From positions 1 to 38,942 of the forward strand of contig JAAWDM010000004.1 of the NCBI GenBank assembly GCA_022793795.1: a stretch of 38,942 nt of DNA, written 5' to 3'. A program made the position numbers and the translations under genes. The notes beneath the pieces are model-generated. The model ran no database searches. It worked only from the letters and a program-made list of their open reading frames with translations, and was not told where the DNA came from. The DNA comes from Bacillota bacterium (lineage in GTDB: Bacteria > Bacillota > Clostridia > Peptostreptococcales > Anaerovoracaceae). This document shows, piece by piece, positions 7,477 to 16,013 of this stretch (its first letter is position 1; each line of letters starts with the position of its first letter).

Positions 7477-8256
7477 ATGGAACAGTACGAGTTAAAGGAA
7501 CTGTTAAAACAAGTGGCAGACGGGACCACCGGTGTGGAAGAGGCGATTTTGAAGCTGAAGATGAAGCCCTTTGAGGACATCGATATCGCTTCCCTGGATA
7601 CCCATAGGGGCATCCGTCAGGGAACATCAGAAGTGGTTTACGGCGCAGGAAAGACGGCGGCGCAGATTCAGCAGATCGTAACGGCCCTGTGGAAGGGGGG
7701 CCAGAGAACCATTATGGTCACCAGAATGAGTGAGGAAAAGATAGAGGAATATGGAAGACTTACCATGGAGAAACCTCGGGAAGAGCGGATTCCTTTTTCC
7801 TACGACATGGAATCCCGCATCTGCTTAATCGGCGAGAAGTTGCCGCCGCGGCGGGAAGGGTACATTTTGGTGGCCACCGGCGGCACCAGCGATATTCCTG
7901 TGGCAGAGGAAGCGGCCCAGACAGCGGAAATCCTGGGGAATCGGGTGGAGCGAATCTATGATGTAGGGGTGGCCGGAATTCATCGTTTGCTGGCTCATAC
8001 GGATAAAATTATGGAGGCGCGGGTCATCATTGCAGTTGCCGGCATGGAAGGGGCGTTGGCCAGCGTCATCGGCGGTCTGGCTTCCTGTCCGGTCATTGCG
8101 GTACCCACCAGCGTGGGATATGGAACTGCCTTCGGCGGTGTGACGGCTTTGCTGTCCATGCTCAATTCTTGCGCCAGCGGCGTTAGCGTGGTGAATATCG
8201 ACAACGGTTTTGGGGCCGGTTATCTGGCCAATCTGATTCACAATATGGAGGCTTAA
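7477..8256 (+). CDS. larB: LarB, nickel-pincer cofactor biosynthesis carboxylase/hydrolase
   Basis: 259 residues. ATG 7477 immediately follows the larE stop, with GGAGG inside the end of larE. LarB is related to PurE (AIR carboxylase). It carboxylates the pyridinium ring of nicotinic acid adenine dinucleotide and cleaves the phosphoanhydride to give P2CMN, the first NPN step. The PurE-like C-terminal half is recognisable from VATGGTSDIPVAEEAAQTAE (about residues 130-149), DVGVAGIHRLL and the glycine-rich CPVIAVPTSVGYG and FGGVTALLSMLNSC. The N-terminal segment DTHRGIRQGTSEVVYGAGKT is characteristic of LarB. Translation is likely coupled to larE and larC (2-nt gap). Confidence 0.95.
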   Translation: MEQYELKELLKQVADGTTGVEEAILKLKMKPFEDIDIASLDTHRGIRQGTSEVVYGAGKTAAQIQQIVTALWKGGQRTIMVTRMSEEKIEEYGRLTMEKPREERIPFSYDMESRICLIGEKLPPRREGYILVATGGTSDIPVAEEAAQTAEILGNRVERIYDVGVAGIHRLLAHTDKIMEARVIIAVAGMEGALASVIGGLASCPVIAVPTSVGYGTAFGGVTALLSMLNSCASGVSVVNIDNGFGAGYLANLIHNMEA

Positions 8257-8258
8257 AA

Positions 8259-9539
8259 ATGAAAACATTATACATACAATGCAATATGGGTGCAGCAGGA
8301 GATATGCTGATGGGGGCTCTTTTAGAGTTGCTCTCTCCGGAAGAACAGCAGGAATTTCTAAGCAAAATCAATGGTCTGGGGATTCCCGGGATTGCAGTGG
8401 ATTTAGAGCCTGCTGTCCGCTGTGGCATTACTGGCTCCCATGTTAGAGTTCTGGTCCATGGAGAGGAGGAGCAGGAGGGCGGCCACCATCACCACCACGA
8501 AGATCATCACCATCATGACCACGACCATCATCATGGTCACCACCACGAACATGGCCATGATCATCACCACCATTATGGAATGGCGGATATTCGGGAAATC
8601 ATACAGGGGCTTGCTGTATCAGAAGGGGTGAAGGCTCATGCGCTGGCTGTCTATGATTTGATTGCTGGTGCAGAGTCCCAGGTTCACGGAGAACCTTTAG
8701 AACATATTCACTTCCACGAGGTAGGCAGCTTGGATGCAGTGACCGATGTGGTGGGCTGCTGTATGCTCATGGAACAAATCGGTGCGGAGCGTATTCTGGT
8801 TTCCCCTATTCATGTGGGCAGCGGACATGTTCACTGCGCCCACGGGGTTCTGCCGGTGCCGGCCCCTGCCACAGCCTTGATTTTAGAGGGACTACCCATC
8901 TATGGCGGCGCCATTGAAAGCGAACTCTGTACGCCGACAGGCGCCGCTCTTCTCAAACATTTTGGACAGGCTTTCGGGCAGATGCCCATGATGACCATGG
9001 AAAAAGTGGGATATGGCATGGGAAACAAGGACTTTCAGGAAGCAGCCAACTGCGTGCGGATTTTGCTGGGCGATGATGGGAACGGCCATGAAGAGGCTGG
9101 CAGGCCAAAGGTGGAACAGATTTTGGAACTTTCCTGCAACCTGGACGATATGACAGGTGAGGATATGGGTTTTGCCATGGAACTTCTCATGGAAGCAGGG
9201 GCCCTGGATGTGTATGCACAGCCCATCACCATGAAAAAGTCCAGGCCGGCTGTTAAGCTGTCTGTTCTCACCAGAGGGGAGAGAAAAGATGAACTGATAA
9301 AACTGCTGCTGCAGCATACCACCACGGCAGGAGTACGGATTTATGATTGCCAGAGATACGCCATGGATAGAGATTTTGCAGAGCGGGAAACACCCTTGGG
9401 CCCTGTATCTGTAAAGCATTATCAAGGATGGGGCATCCAGAAGGAAAAGGCAGAATTTGAGCAGTTGGCAGTCTTGGCACGAAAACACGGCATGTCCATC
9501 GGTCAGGTAAGAGCCTTGGTGGAGCGGGCCCGTGGATAA
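8259..9539 (+). CDS. larC: LarC, nickel insertion enzyme (cyclometallase) with His-rich insert
   Basis: 426 residues as one continuous frame, unlike L. plantarum, where larC is split by a programmed frameshift. LarC uses CTP to insert nickel into P2TMN and complete the NPN cofactor. Family features are the start YIQCNMGAAGDMLMGALLEL, FHEVGSLDAVTDVVG, SGHVHCAHGVLPVPAPAT, CTPTGAALL and the C-terminal CNLDDMTGEDMGFAMELL. Between residues about 76 and 105 lies a stretch with 22 histidines in 30 positions, broken by Asp, Glu and Gly, a likely nickel store or delivery site. Starts at ATG 8259, 2 nt after larB; its end overlaps the first permease gene by 8 nt, tying cofactor synthesis to nickel import. 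Confidence 0.95.
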   Translation: MKTLYIQCNMGAAGDMLMGALLELLSPEEQQEFLSKINGLGIPGIAVDLEPAVRCGITGSHVRVLVHGEEEQEGGHHHHHEDHHHHDHDHHHGHHHEHGHDHHHHYGMADIREIIQGLAVSEGVKAHALAVYDLIAGAESQVHGEPLEHIHFHEVGSLDAVTDVVGCCMLMEQIGAERILVSPIHVGSGHVHCAHGVLPVPAPATALILEGLPIYGGAIESELCTPTGAALLKHFGQAFGQMPMMTMEKVGYGMGNKDFQEAANCVRILLGDDGNGHEEAGRPKVEQILELSCNLDDMTGEDMGFAMELLMEAGALDVYAQPITMKKSRPAVKLSVLTRGERKDELIKLLLQHTTTAGVRIYDCQRYAMDRDFAERETPLGPVSVKHYQGWGIQKEKAEFEQLAVLARKHGMSIGQVRALVERARG

Positions 9540-10542
9540 GACCTGTAAGGAAAAGGATTGGCGCAGGGCTATTGTTAGCGTTGGCAAAAGGCTGTTTCAA
9601 CTGGTTGCGGCGCTGGTGGTTCTTTCCATGCTGGTATTCGTCATAGCCAGACTTTGTCCAGGAGACCCGCTGAAGGCTTGGTATGGCGATGGGGTAGAGC
9701 ATATGAGCCAGGAGCAGAAGGAGATAGCCAGGGAAAATCTGGGTCTCAATGATTCTCTAGTTACCCAGTATGCCCGCTGGGCAGCAGGGGTCTTTGATGG
9801 AGATTGGGGCATTTCCTATCAGTATAAACAGCCGGTGATGACCGTCATCGGCAAGCTATGGCAAAACACTTTGCTTCTGGGGGTTTCAGCCTATGTACTC
9901 ACCTTCGGGCTGGCGATTTTGCTGGGACGGTTTTGTGCCTACAGGGAAGGAAGCCTTGTGGATAGAATTATCTGCAGGGTGGGCGTTATATCGGGAAACA
10001 TTCCGGCTTTCTTTTTGGCCATGGTGATGATTCTGGTCTTTGCAGTGAAGCTGCAGATTTTGCCGGTGGGCGGGGCTTACTCCTATGGCAACCAGGACAG
10101 CTTTTCAGATCGGTTGGTTCACCTGATTTTACCGGTGAGCGTGTTGGCGCTGGAACACCTGTGGTACTACGCCTATACCATTCGAAACAGGCTCATAGAG
10201 GAGACCAGACAGGAGTATGTGCTCCTTTGCAAAGCCAAAGGTCTGAAAGGGAGACGGATTTTGAACCGAAACTGTATGAGAAATGTTTTGCCTTCCCTCT
10301 TGACTCTGATGGCCCTTTCTGTGCCCCATATTCTGGGCGGCACATACGTGGTGGAGACCGTATTTGCCTATCCGGGGCTGGGAAAGCTCAGCTTTGAAAG
10401 CGCCATGTATCAGGATTACAATATGCTGATGGCCCTCTGTATGATTACCGGCTTTGTGGCCGTGGTCTTTCAGATGACAGCCCAGTTCATAGGAGAATGG
10501 CTGGACCCGCGGATGGCATACGAAAGGCGGGTGGCCATATGA
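9532..10542 (+). CDS. nikB: ABC transporter permease, NikB/DppB type (probable nickel import)
   Basis: 336 residues from GTG 9532, overlapping the larC stop by 8 nt; no stronger start lies downstream at the right spacing. The N-terminus (after a short basic tail) starts the typical helix ending ARLCPGDPLKAW. There are about six membrane segments. The EAA loop that contacts the ATPase is EYVLLCKAKGLKGRRILNRN (about residues 225-244), followed by PSLLTLMALSVPHILGGTYVVE. The length and pattern match the B permease of peptide/nickel importers. These families cannot be told apart from sequence alone. Coupling to larEBC makes nickel or a nickel chelate the likely cargo. Confidence 0.85.
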   Translation: MDKTCKEKDWRRAIVSVGKRLFQLVAALVVLSMLVFVIARLCPGDPLKAWYGDGVEHMSQEQKEIARENLGLNDSLVTQYARWAAGVFDGDWGISYQYKQPVMTVIGKLWQNTLLLGVSAYVLTFGLAILLGRFCAYREGSLVDRIICRVGVISGNIPAFFLAMVMILVFAVKLQILPVGGAYSYGNQDSFSDRLVHLILPVSVLALEHLWYYAYTIRNRLIEETRQEYVLLCKAKGLKGRRILNRNCMRNVLPSLLTLMALSVPHILGGTYVVETVFAYPGLGKLSFESAMYQDYNMLMALCMITGFVAVVFQMTAQFIGEWLDPRMAYERRVAI

Positions 10543-11369
10543 ACATTATTCGGAAGAAAAGGAGAGATTGGATTTTGGCCGCGGCTTTGCTGCTGCTCAT
10601 TGGCGCTGCTTGTCTGATGGCCCCCCTTTTGGCTCCTTATCCAGCAGATTTGATGGACAGTAGCGCTGTGACCAGGCCCCCTGATGGGAGCCACATCTTT
10701 GGAACCGATGCCATGGGAAGGGATTTGTTTACCATGGTTCTATATGGTGGAAGGGTGTCCCTGTATATCGGCATTTTCAGTGGGTGCCTTTCCACAGTGA
10801 TTGGTGTGGTTTACGGCTCCATCAGCGGCCTGGCGCCGGAGCGTATCAGCGACCTGATGATGCGGTGTACGGAGTTGCTTATGAGTGTGCCTGCCATTCT
10901 GCTGGCGCTGTTTCTACAAGCCATTTGGGGTCAACCTTCGGCCACCTCGGTGGCGGTGGTCATTGCTGTAACGGGCTGGATGAACATCTCTAAAATGGTT
11001 CGCAGCGAGGTACGGCAGATTCGTCAAAGCGACTATGTTTTGGCAGCCAAAACCATGGGAGCCGATTTTTTCTACCTATTGATACGCCACTTGGGACCAA
11101 ATTTTGTTTCCACCATTATGTTTATGGTGATTTCCAATGTGGGTCACGCCATGCTCACCGAGGCCACCTTGAGTTTTTTGGGACTGGGACTGCCGCTGAG
11201 CCAGGTGTCCTGGGGCAGTCTCATGACCATGTCTCAAAATGTGCTCCTTTCGGGAGCCTGGTGGTTGATTCTCATACCGGGGATTTTTCTTGTGGTTACA
11301 GTGGTGTGCATGACGGAACTGGGAGAAGCATTTCGACGAAAAAACAGTGGAAAACACAGCAATCTATAA
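10539..11369 (+). CDS. nikC: ABC transporter permease, NikC/DppC type (probable nickel import)
   Basis: 276 residues from ATG 10539, in a 4-base ATGA overlap with the previous gene. An upstream in-frame start at 10497 would overlap nikB by 46 nt and is less likely. The N-terminal helix (about residues 10-35) is followed by the family signature HIFGTDAMGRDLFTMVLYGGR. The EAA loop is SDYVLAAKTMGADFFYLLIRHLGPN, with TEATLSFLGLGLPLSQVSWG near the C-terminus. It pairs with the upstream permease to form the membrane channel. Confidence 0.87.
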   Translation: MNIIRKKRRDWILAAALLLLIGAACLMAPLLAPYPADLMDSSAVTRPPDGSHIFGTDAMGRDLFTMVLYGGRVSLYIGIFSGCLSTVIGVVYGSISGLAPERISDLMMRCTELLMSVPAILLALFLQAIWGQPSATSVAVVIAVTGWMNISKMVRSEVRQIRQSDYVLAAKTMGADFFYLLIRHLGPNFVSTIMFMVISNVGHAMLTEATLSFLGLGLPLSQVSWGSLMTMSQNVLLSGAWWLILIPGIFLVVTVVCMTELGEAFRRKNSGKHSNL

Positions 11370-11388
11370 TAAAAGGATGAGATAGCAT

Positions 11389-12948
11389 ATGAAAAAGATT
11401 TTATGTATGATGTTGACTGCGGCTCTGATGATGGGAGCCATGACCATGGCTGCTGGCTGCGGCGACGAAAAGGAACAGGTGCAGGGGAGTGAGACTGGCT
11501 CCACTCTGGTTTATGGCAGTCAGGATTATACGGCCATCAATCCGGCCCTCTTTGAGCATGGAGAGATCAACGCCCTGCTCTTTGCTGGCCTGACGGCTCA
11601 CAATGGGGATAATCAGGTAATTCCAGCATTGGCAGAGGATTGGGGTTTTGATGAGGACACCATGACGTGGACGTTCCATTTAAGAGAGGGACTTGTCTTT
11701 CATGATGGAGAGCCTCTCACCTCTGCTGATGTGAAATTTACCTTAGAATCCATATTGGATGAAAAGAATCAATCGGAAATCATATCCAACTATACGGATA
11801 TTGAGGAAATTTCCTGCCCTGATGAATTGACGGTAAACATTAAGCTGAGCCAAGTAAACGTAGCCTTTCCTGATTATATGACCATTGGAATTCTGCCAGC
11901 CCATCTGCTGGAAGGGAAGGATATGGCTACCAGCGATTTTAATCAGAATCCGGTGGGAGCAGGGCCATACAAGATGGTGGACTGGGATATGGGGCAGAGC
12001 ATTACCATGGAACGGTTTGATGCCTATTATGGAGGTACGCCCAACATCGAGAAGGTGGTCTTTAAAATCGTGCCAGATACCGATGCTAGGGCCATGCAGC
12101 TTGAGGCAGGAGAAATCGATATGGCACAGGTTACAGCCAAGAGCGCCCAGAATCTGAAAGAAAACCAGGATTTTCAAGTGTATGGGATGGAAACCGCTGA
12201 CTATCGGGCCATTGCTTACAATTTTAACCATCCGTTTTTTGCAAAACATCCTCAGCTGGCGACCATCTTAAGCTATGCCATCGACAGACAGGCCATTGTA
12301 GAAAGCGTCCTTTTAGGAGAAGGGACGGCAGCCTATTCACCCCTTCAAAAAGGCCCTTATAACGATGAGGGGATAGAAAAGTTTTCCTATGATCCGGAAA
12401 GATGCAAGGAGCTTCTGGAAGAAGGTGGTTGGACCCTGGGAGCAGGCGGATTTTACGAAAAGGATGGGGAAGAGCTGGCCTTTACCATTGCGGCCATGGC
12501 GGACGACCAGGTTCGGGTGGACATGGCAATCATGTGCGCCAACCAGTTACAGCAGATTGGCGTCAACGCCACAGCGGAGACCAGACCATCCCTGGATTGG
12601 GGCGGACAGTTTGCCTGCATCATCGGCTGGGGCAGTCCCTTTGACCCGGACGATCACACCTACAAAGTATTTTCCTCAGACGCAGGGGACAACTATACCG
12701 ACTACAGCAACCAAGCAGTTGACCAGCTATTGACCCAGGCCAGACATACCGAAGACGACGGAGAACGGAAGGCGTTATATGCCGGATTCCAGCAGGAGCT
12801 TACCAAGGCCATGCCTTATACCTTCATCGCTTATGTGGACGCCAGCTACGCCATGAAAAAGAATATTCGCGGCATCACGGAGGAAACGGTGTTGGGCCAC
12901 CATGGGGTGGGTGTATTTTGGAATATTGCAGAGTGGACCATAGAGTAG
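11389..12948 (+). CDS. nikA: Nickel/peptide-type substrate-binding lipoprotein (SBP_bac_5)
   Basis: 519 residues, ATG 11389 with a weak AGGATGAG site. Lipoprotein signal: MKKILCMMLTAALMMGAMTM then AAGC with Cys24 as the lipidation site, so it is held at the outer face of the membrane. The body is a family 5 solute-binding protein: WTFHLREGLVFHDGEPLTSA (about residues 89-108), NPVGAGPYKMVDWDMGQSI, YAIDRQAIVESVLLGEG and the C-terminal half ending WNIAEWTIE. It captures the substrate and passes it to the two permeases. Peptide binders share this fold. The assignment to nickel rests on the larEBC linkage, and I saw no simple metal motif that decides it. Confidence 0.85.
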   Translation: MKKILCMMLTAALMMGAMTMAAGCGDEKEQVQGSETGSTLVYGSQDYTAINPALFEHGEINALLFAGLTAHNGDNQVIPALAEDWGFDEDTMTWTFHLREGLVFHDGEPLTSADVKFTLESILDEKNQSEIISNYTDIEEISCPDELTVNIKLSQVNVAFPDYMTIGILPAHLLEGKDMATSDFNQNPVGAGPYKMVDWDMGQSITMERFDAYYGGTPNIEKVVFKIVPDTDARAMQLEAGEIDMAQVTAKSAQNLKENQDFQVYGMETADYRAIAYNFNHPFFAKHPQLATILSYAIDRQAIVESVLLGEGTAAYSPLQKGPYNDEGIEKFSYDPERCKELLEEGGWTLGAGGFYEKDGEELAFTIAAMADDQVRVDMAIMCANQLQQIGVNATAETRPSLDWGGQFACIIGWGSPFDPDDHTYKVFSSDAGDNYTDYSNQAVDQLLTQARHTEDDGERKALYAGFQQELTKAMPYTFIAYVDASYAMKKNIRGITEETVLGHHGVGVFWNIAEWTIE

Positions 12949-12964
12949 GAAGGCGTTAGAATAA

Positions 12965-14563
12965 ATGAAGGTGAAAGAGGTACTGAAAATTGAAAATCTG
13001 CACCTGTCTTTTTGTGGCGAAAAGGGCTCGGTACTGGCGGTGCGGGGTGTGGATTTGTCCCTAAAAGAAGGTGAGGTTCTGGCATTGGTGGGCGAATCGG
13101 GATGCGGCAAAACAGCTCTGTGCAGGGCCATTCTGGGCCTCCATAGTCAACATGCGGTGGTTGAAGAGGGGCATATTTGGCTTTGTGACAGAGACATTAC
13201 CCGGATGACGGAAAAGGAGATGGAAACTGTGCGGGGAAAGGAAGCTGCCATGGTGTTTCAGGAGCCCATGACGTCCTTAAATCCCACTTATTCCATCGGC
13301 AGTCAGATTGTGGAGGCCATTCTCGTACACAGGCGGATGAGCAAGGCAGAAGCCAAAAGGGAGGCCATGGAACTCCTTGGGGCAGTGGGAATTCCCCAGC
13401 CGGAGCAGCGGTTTTATCAGTATCCTCATCATTTCAGCGGAGGTATGCGTCAGCGGGTGGCCATTGCCATCGCCTTGGCAGCAGACCCGAAAGTGTTGAT
13501 TGCTGATGAGCCCACCACTTCCCTGGATATCGCTGCCCAAAATCAGATTGTGGAGCTTTTGGGAAACCTGTGTCAATCCCATTCACGCTCCATGGTCTTT
13601 ATTACCCATGACTTGGGGCTGGCGGAGCAGCTGGCCCATCGGATTGCAGTCATGCAGCAGGGAAAAATTGTTGAGACGGGACTCACTACAGAGATTTTTC
13701 AAAATCCCAGCCACCCTTATACTAAGAAACTTTTGGGGTATGCTGCTTACGGCAAAGGTACCAGCCATTATCACGGAAAACTCTCCCAGCCGGCCGGCAG
13801 CACAACCAAAACCCCTCAGTGCGATGGCCGGCCGCTGGTGCGGATTACAGACCTGCACAAAGGCTTTTTTGATAAAAAAAGCGGACGCTTGGAAAGGGTG
13901 CTCTCCGGATTTTCAATGAATATCTATAAAGGGGAGATTGTGGGACTGGTAGGTGATTCCGGCTGCGGCAAATCCACCCTGTCCAGATGTTTGATGGGAA
14001 TTTATGAGCCGGAGCAGGGAGAGATAGCTTATGAACAGGGCTGCAGGAAACAGATGATATTTCAGGATTCAGCCTCGGCATTTAATCCCAGGATGACCCT
14101 AGAGCAGATTATTGCAGAACCCTTGGTGATTGCGGCCTGGCGAGGCTTCCATGAGAATCTACCGTTGGATATGAGGGGAGAGGTAAAAGGAAGAAGGCTG
14201 GATGCCGGCCGCCTTCGCCAGAAGGTTTGCCAGCTGATGGAACAGGTGGAATTGGAAGCATCCCTGGCAGAACGTCATCCCTATGAGGTATCCGGCGGCC
14301 AACGGCAGCGGGCAGCCATTGCCAGAGCTTTGATTACAGACCCGGATTTTCTCATAGCCGATGAGCCCATTTCCGCTTTGGACGTGTCCATCCAGGCCCA
14401 GATCATCCATCTGCTGAAAAAAATCCACGATGAAAGACAGCTGACCATGCTGCTGATTTCCCACGACATCCCCATGGTGGAGCATATCAGCGATCGAGTT
14501 GTAACGGTAGAGGGCGGAGTCATCCGAAATCACGATTTTTACTCAAAAATGTATACCACATAG
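12965..14563 (+). CDS. nikDE: Fused double ABC ATPase, NikD-NikE type (probable nickel import)
   Basis: 532 residues, ATG 12965 behind a GGAAGG site. Two complete ABC modules lie in one chain. Module 1 has Walker A GESGCGKT (residues 43-50), Q-loop MVFQEPMTSLNP, signature FSGGMRQRVAIA and Walker B LIADEPTTSLD. Module 2 starts near residue 290 with GDSGCGKST, MIFQDSASAFNP, signature VSGGQRQRAAIA and LIADEPISALD. Both H-loops are present (ITHD and ISHD). Most nickel and oligopeptide importers use two separate proteins (D and E); here they are joined by a short linker (about residues 265-290). Module 1 ends without the long C-terminal oligopeptide-binding-type extension. It should power import through the two permeases, and is the last gene of the operon before a strong terminator. 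Confidence 0.9.
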   Translation: MKVKEVLKIENLHLSFCGEKGSVLAVRGVDLSLKEGEVLALVGESGCGKTALCRAILGLHSQHAVVEEGHIWLCDRDITRMTEKEMETVRGKEAAMVFQEPMTSLNPTYSIGSQIVEAILVHRRMSKAEAKREAMELLGAVGIPQPEQRFYQYPHHFSGGMRQRVAIAIALAADPKVLIADEPTTSLDIAAQNQIVELLGNLCQSHSRSMVFITHDLGLAEQLAHRIAVMQQGKIVETGLTTEIFQNPSHPYTKKLLGYAAYGKGTSHYHGKLSQPAGSTTKTPQCDGRPLVRITDLHKGFFDKKSGRLERVLSGFSMNIYKGEIVGLVGDSGCGKSTLSRCLMGIYEPEQGEIAYEQGCRKQMIFQDSASAFNPRMTLEQIIAEPLVIAAWRGFHENLPLDMRGEVKGRRLDAGRLRQKVCQLMEQVELEASLAERHPYEVSGGQRQRAAIARALITDPDFLIADEPISALDVSIQAQIIHLLKKIHDERQLTMLLISHDIPMVEHISDRVVTVEGGVIRNHDFYSKMYTT

Positions 14564-14598
14564 CCCTATGTTAGAAGTTTAAACATGGAAATGACTAA

Positions 14599-14633
14599 AA
14601 AACACCGAAAATCATAGGAATTTTCGGTGTTTT
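14599..14633. terminator. Bidirectional intrinsic terminator between nikDE and lrgB
   Basis: Perfect 14-bp stem AAAACACCGAAAAT (14599-14612) / ATTTTCGGTGTTTT (14620-14633) with a 7-nt loop. A-run on the left and T-run on the right mean it works for the nik operon on the plus strand and could also serve minus-strand lrgAB. The 120 bp between it and lrgB are AT-rich with nothing else I can assign. Confidence 0.85.
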
Positions 14634-14756
14634 GGCCTTGTATACAGAAAAATGTTCTACATTTTTAAGCATTTTTTCTGATTTCGGATGAATTTTTAAT
14701 ATTCTATTGGACATAAAATCATAAAAATTCGATTTTCGGATGACTATAGTGGTCTT

Positions 14757-15461
14757 CTAATACAATCCCGACAGAATCGGCACCAGCGCCACAGTGATGA
14801 TACCGGCCAGTGCGATGGAAAGACTGCCCATGGCTCCTGCCAATTCGCTTTCACTGATAACCGCAGAAGTGCCGATGGCATGGCTGGAGGTACCGGTCGC
14901 CAGACCCCAGGCGATATCTGATTTGATATGAAACAGCTTCTTCAAAGAGGCGGTAAAGATGGAGCCGATGATGCCGGTGAGAATAACGGCAATAACCGTA
15001 CAGCCCACAATACCGCCCATCTCTTCAGCGATTCCGGTGGCGATAGGCGTGGTCACCGACTTGGGAGCTAGACTGGCATGAATGGCAAGGGGAAGCCCCA
15101 GCAGCTTGGCCATGATAAAGATACTGCCCACAGACGCCAGGCTACCCATAAAGATACTGACCAGAATGGCACGGCCGTGGCGGCGCAGCACATGAGCCTG
15201 GCGGTACAGAGGCACTGCAAAACAGACGGTAGCCGGGGTCAGCAGCCAGGTGATTCGCTCGCCAGATGGCTCATAGCTTTCATAAGGAATTCGGAAAAGC
15301 AGGAGCAGGGCGATGATGACAGCAATGGTAATCAGCAGGGGATTGAGCGCCAGCTTGAGACCAGAGTTTTTTACCTTTTCTCGCAGTTTCAGGCAGGCTG
15401 CATAGATACCTATGGTTAAGATTACGCCTAAGAAACCGCTTTCTATGAGTAAATTATTCAT
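14757..15461 (-). CDS. lrgB: LrgB/CidB-family membrane protein
   Basis: 234 residues. ATG at 15461 follows AGGAGG (15473-15468, 6-nt gap); an upstream in-frame start would overlap lrgA more. About seven hydrophobic segments. The LrgB signature region is SLAPKSVTTPIATGIAEEMG (about residues 138-157) and GLATGTSSHAIGTSAVISES. With LrgA it forms a holin/antiholin-like or transport pair. Known members modulate murein hydrolase activity or carry pyruvate (the B. subtilis PftAB homologues). The start overlaps the lrgA end by 8 nt, so the two are translated together. Confidence 0.93.
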   Translation of the reverse strand: MNNLLIESGFLGVILTIGIYAACLKLREKVKNSGLKLALNPLLITIAVIIALLLLFRIPYESYEPSGERITWLLTPATVCFAVPLYRQAHVLRRHGRAILVSIFMGSLASVGSIFIMAKLLGLPLAIHASLAPKSVTTPIATGIAEEMGGIVGCTVIAVILTGIIGSIFTASLKKLFHIKSDIAWGLATGTSSHAIGTSAVISESELAGAMGSLSIALAGIITVALVPILSGLY

Positions 15462-15825
15462 AATGGGCCTCCTTATGATGCTTTGTATGCTCAATGATAA
15501 AGTCCGCAGTTTTACCGGTTACGCCATAGCAAATGACAAAACTGATGAGTGTAATCAGCAGGATAGCAGATGCGTGTTCCGCTAACTGGTCATAGTTTGC
15601 AATGAGACTAACGCCAAAGGGAATGAACAGTATGGGCATGATTTCTAAAAGAAAATCAGCTGTATCCTCCACTTGCTCCAATTTGATAAGTCCCATGGAC
15701 AAAGCGGCGAACATGAGAACCATGCCCCAGACAGTGGCTGGAATGGGCAGTGGAATGACCATCTTCAGCAGTTCCCCAAGGAAGGATAAAAATAAAATTA
15801 GCAAGAATTGTTTGATGAACTTCAT
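15454..15825 (-). CDS. lrgA: LrgA/CidA-family membrane protein
   Basis: 123 residues from ATG 15825, with AAAGGAAA 7 nt upstream. Four hydrophobic segments and the family pattern GELLKMVIPLPIPATVWGMV (about residues 17-36), then EIMPILFIPFGVSLI. It is holin-like by topology and works together with LrgB, encoded immediately downstream. The gene is preceded by a long repeat-containing leader and a good promoter on the minus strand, so its expression is probably controlled at the RNA level or by a repressor binding the repeats. Confidence 0.93.
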   Translation of the reverse strand: MKFIKQFLLILFLSFLGELLKMVIPLPIPATVWGMVLMFAALSMGLIKLEQVEDTADFLLEIMPILFIPFGVSLIANYDQLAEHASAILLITLISFVICYGVTGKTADFIIEHTKHHKEAHYE

Positions 15826-15843
15826 GGTAAAATTTCCTTTAAT

Positions 15844-15881
15844 ATGGTATAATGAACGCACATTGATGCGCTCTTTGATGT
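15844..15881. repeat. 38-bp direct repeat, copy next to lrgA
   Basis: Identical over 38 bp to 15954-15991, with no mismatch. Contains the palindrome GAACGCA-CATTGA-TGCGCTC (15854-15873). Copies start 110 bp apart, and the flanking bases differ. Confidence 0.95.
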
Positions 15882-15953
15882 AACGGATGTGAGCGCCGGC
15901 GTTGCCGTAAGGAAGCGTTCATTGAATCATGACCTGTGATAATTCGGTTCGTC

Positions 15954-15991
15954 ATGGTATAATGAACGCACATTGATGCGCTCTTTGATGT
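15954..15991. repeat. 38-bp direct repeat, promoter-proximal copy
   Basis: Second exact copy of 15844-15881. Here the repeat also takes part in an 8-bp stem with the bases that follow it (15966-15973 with 15988-15995). Part of the unit recurs inverted and imperfect at 15915-15933. Confidence 0.95.
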
Positions 15992-16013
15992 GCGTTTTTT
16001 CGCGCACCGTTTC

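Larger units (their letters stand above)
15826..16007 (-). promoter_or_regulatory. Repeat-containing 5' leader of lrgAB
   Basis: The region between the promoter (16043-16014) and the lrgA start is about 180 nt. Read on the minus strand it holds: a hairpin ACGCACAT/ATGTGCGT (15995-15988 with 15973-15966); a long imperfect hairpin formed by 15969-15951 and 15933-15915, where GCGTTCATT..CATGAC meets its complement; a GC-rich palindrome around 15895-15905; and a second copy of the 38-nt repeat just before the ribosome binding site. The unit also contains a 7-bp palindrome, GANCGCA-N6-TGCGNTC. It could be RNA regulation or a duplicated protein operator. Confidence 0.5.

Noticed and set aside
8422-8631. 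Thr/Ile/Met-rich frame inside larC
   Set aside because: It is a frame-shifted reading of the CAC/CAT histidine tract of LarC, which is the real gene.
15844-15991. The two 38-bp repeats as a CRISPR array
   Set aside because: There are only two copies with a 72-bp gap and no cas genes; they lie in the leader of lrgA.
15954-16000. TATAAT and T-run on the plus strand near metF as a promoter or terminator of metF
   Set aside because: There is no matching -35 box, and the stem-loop would stop the transcript at once; the better promoter is on the minus strand for lrgAB.
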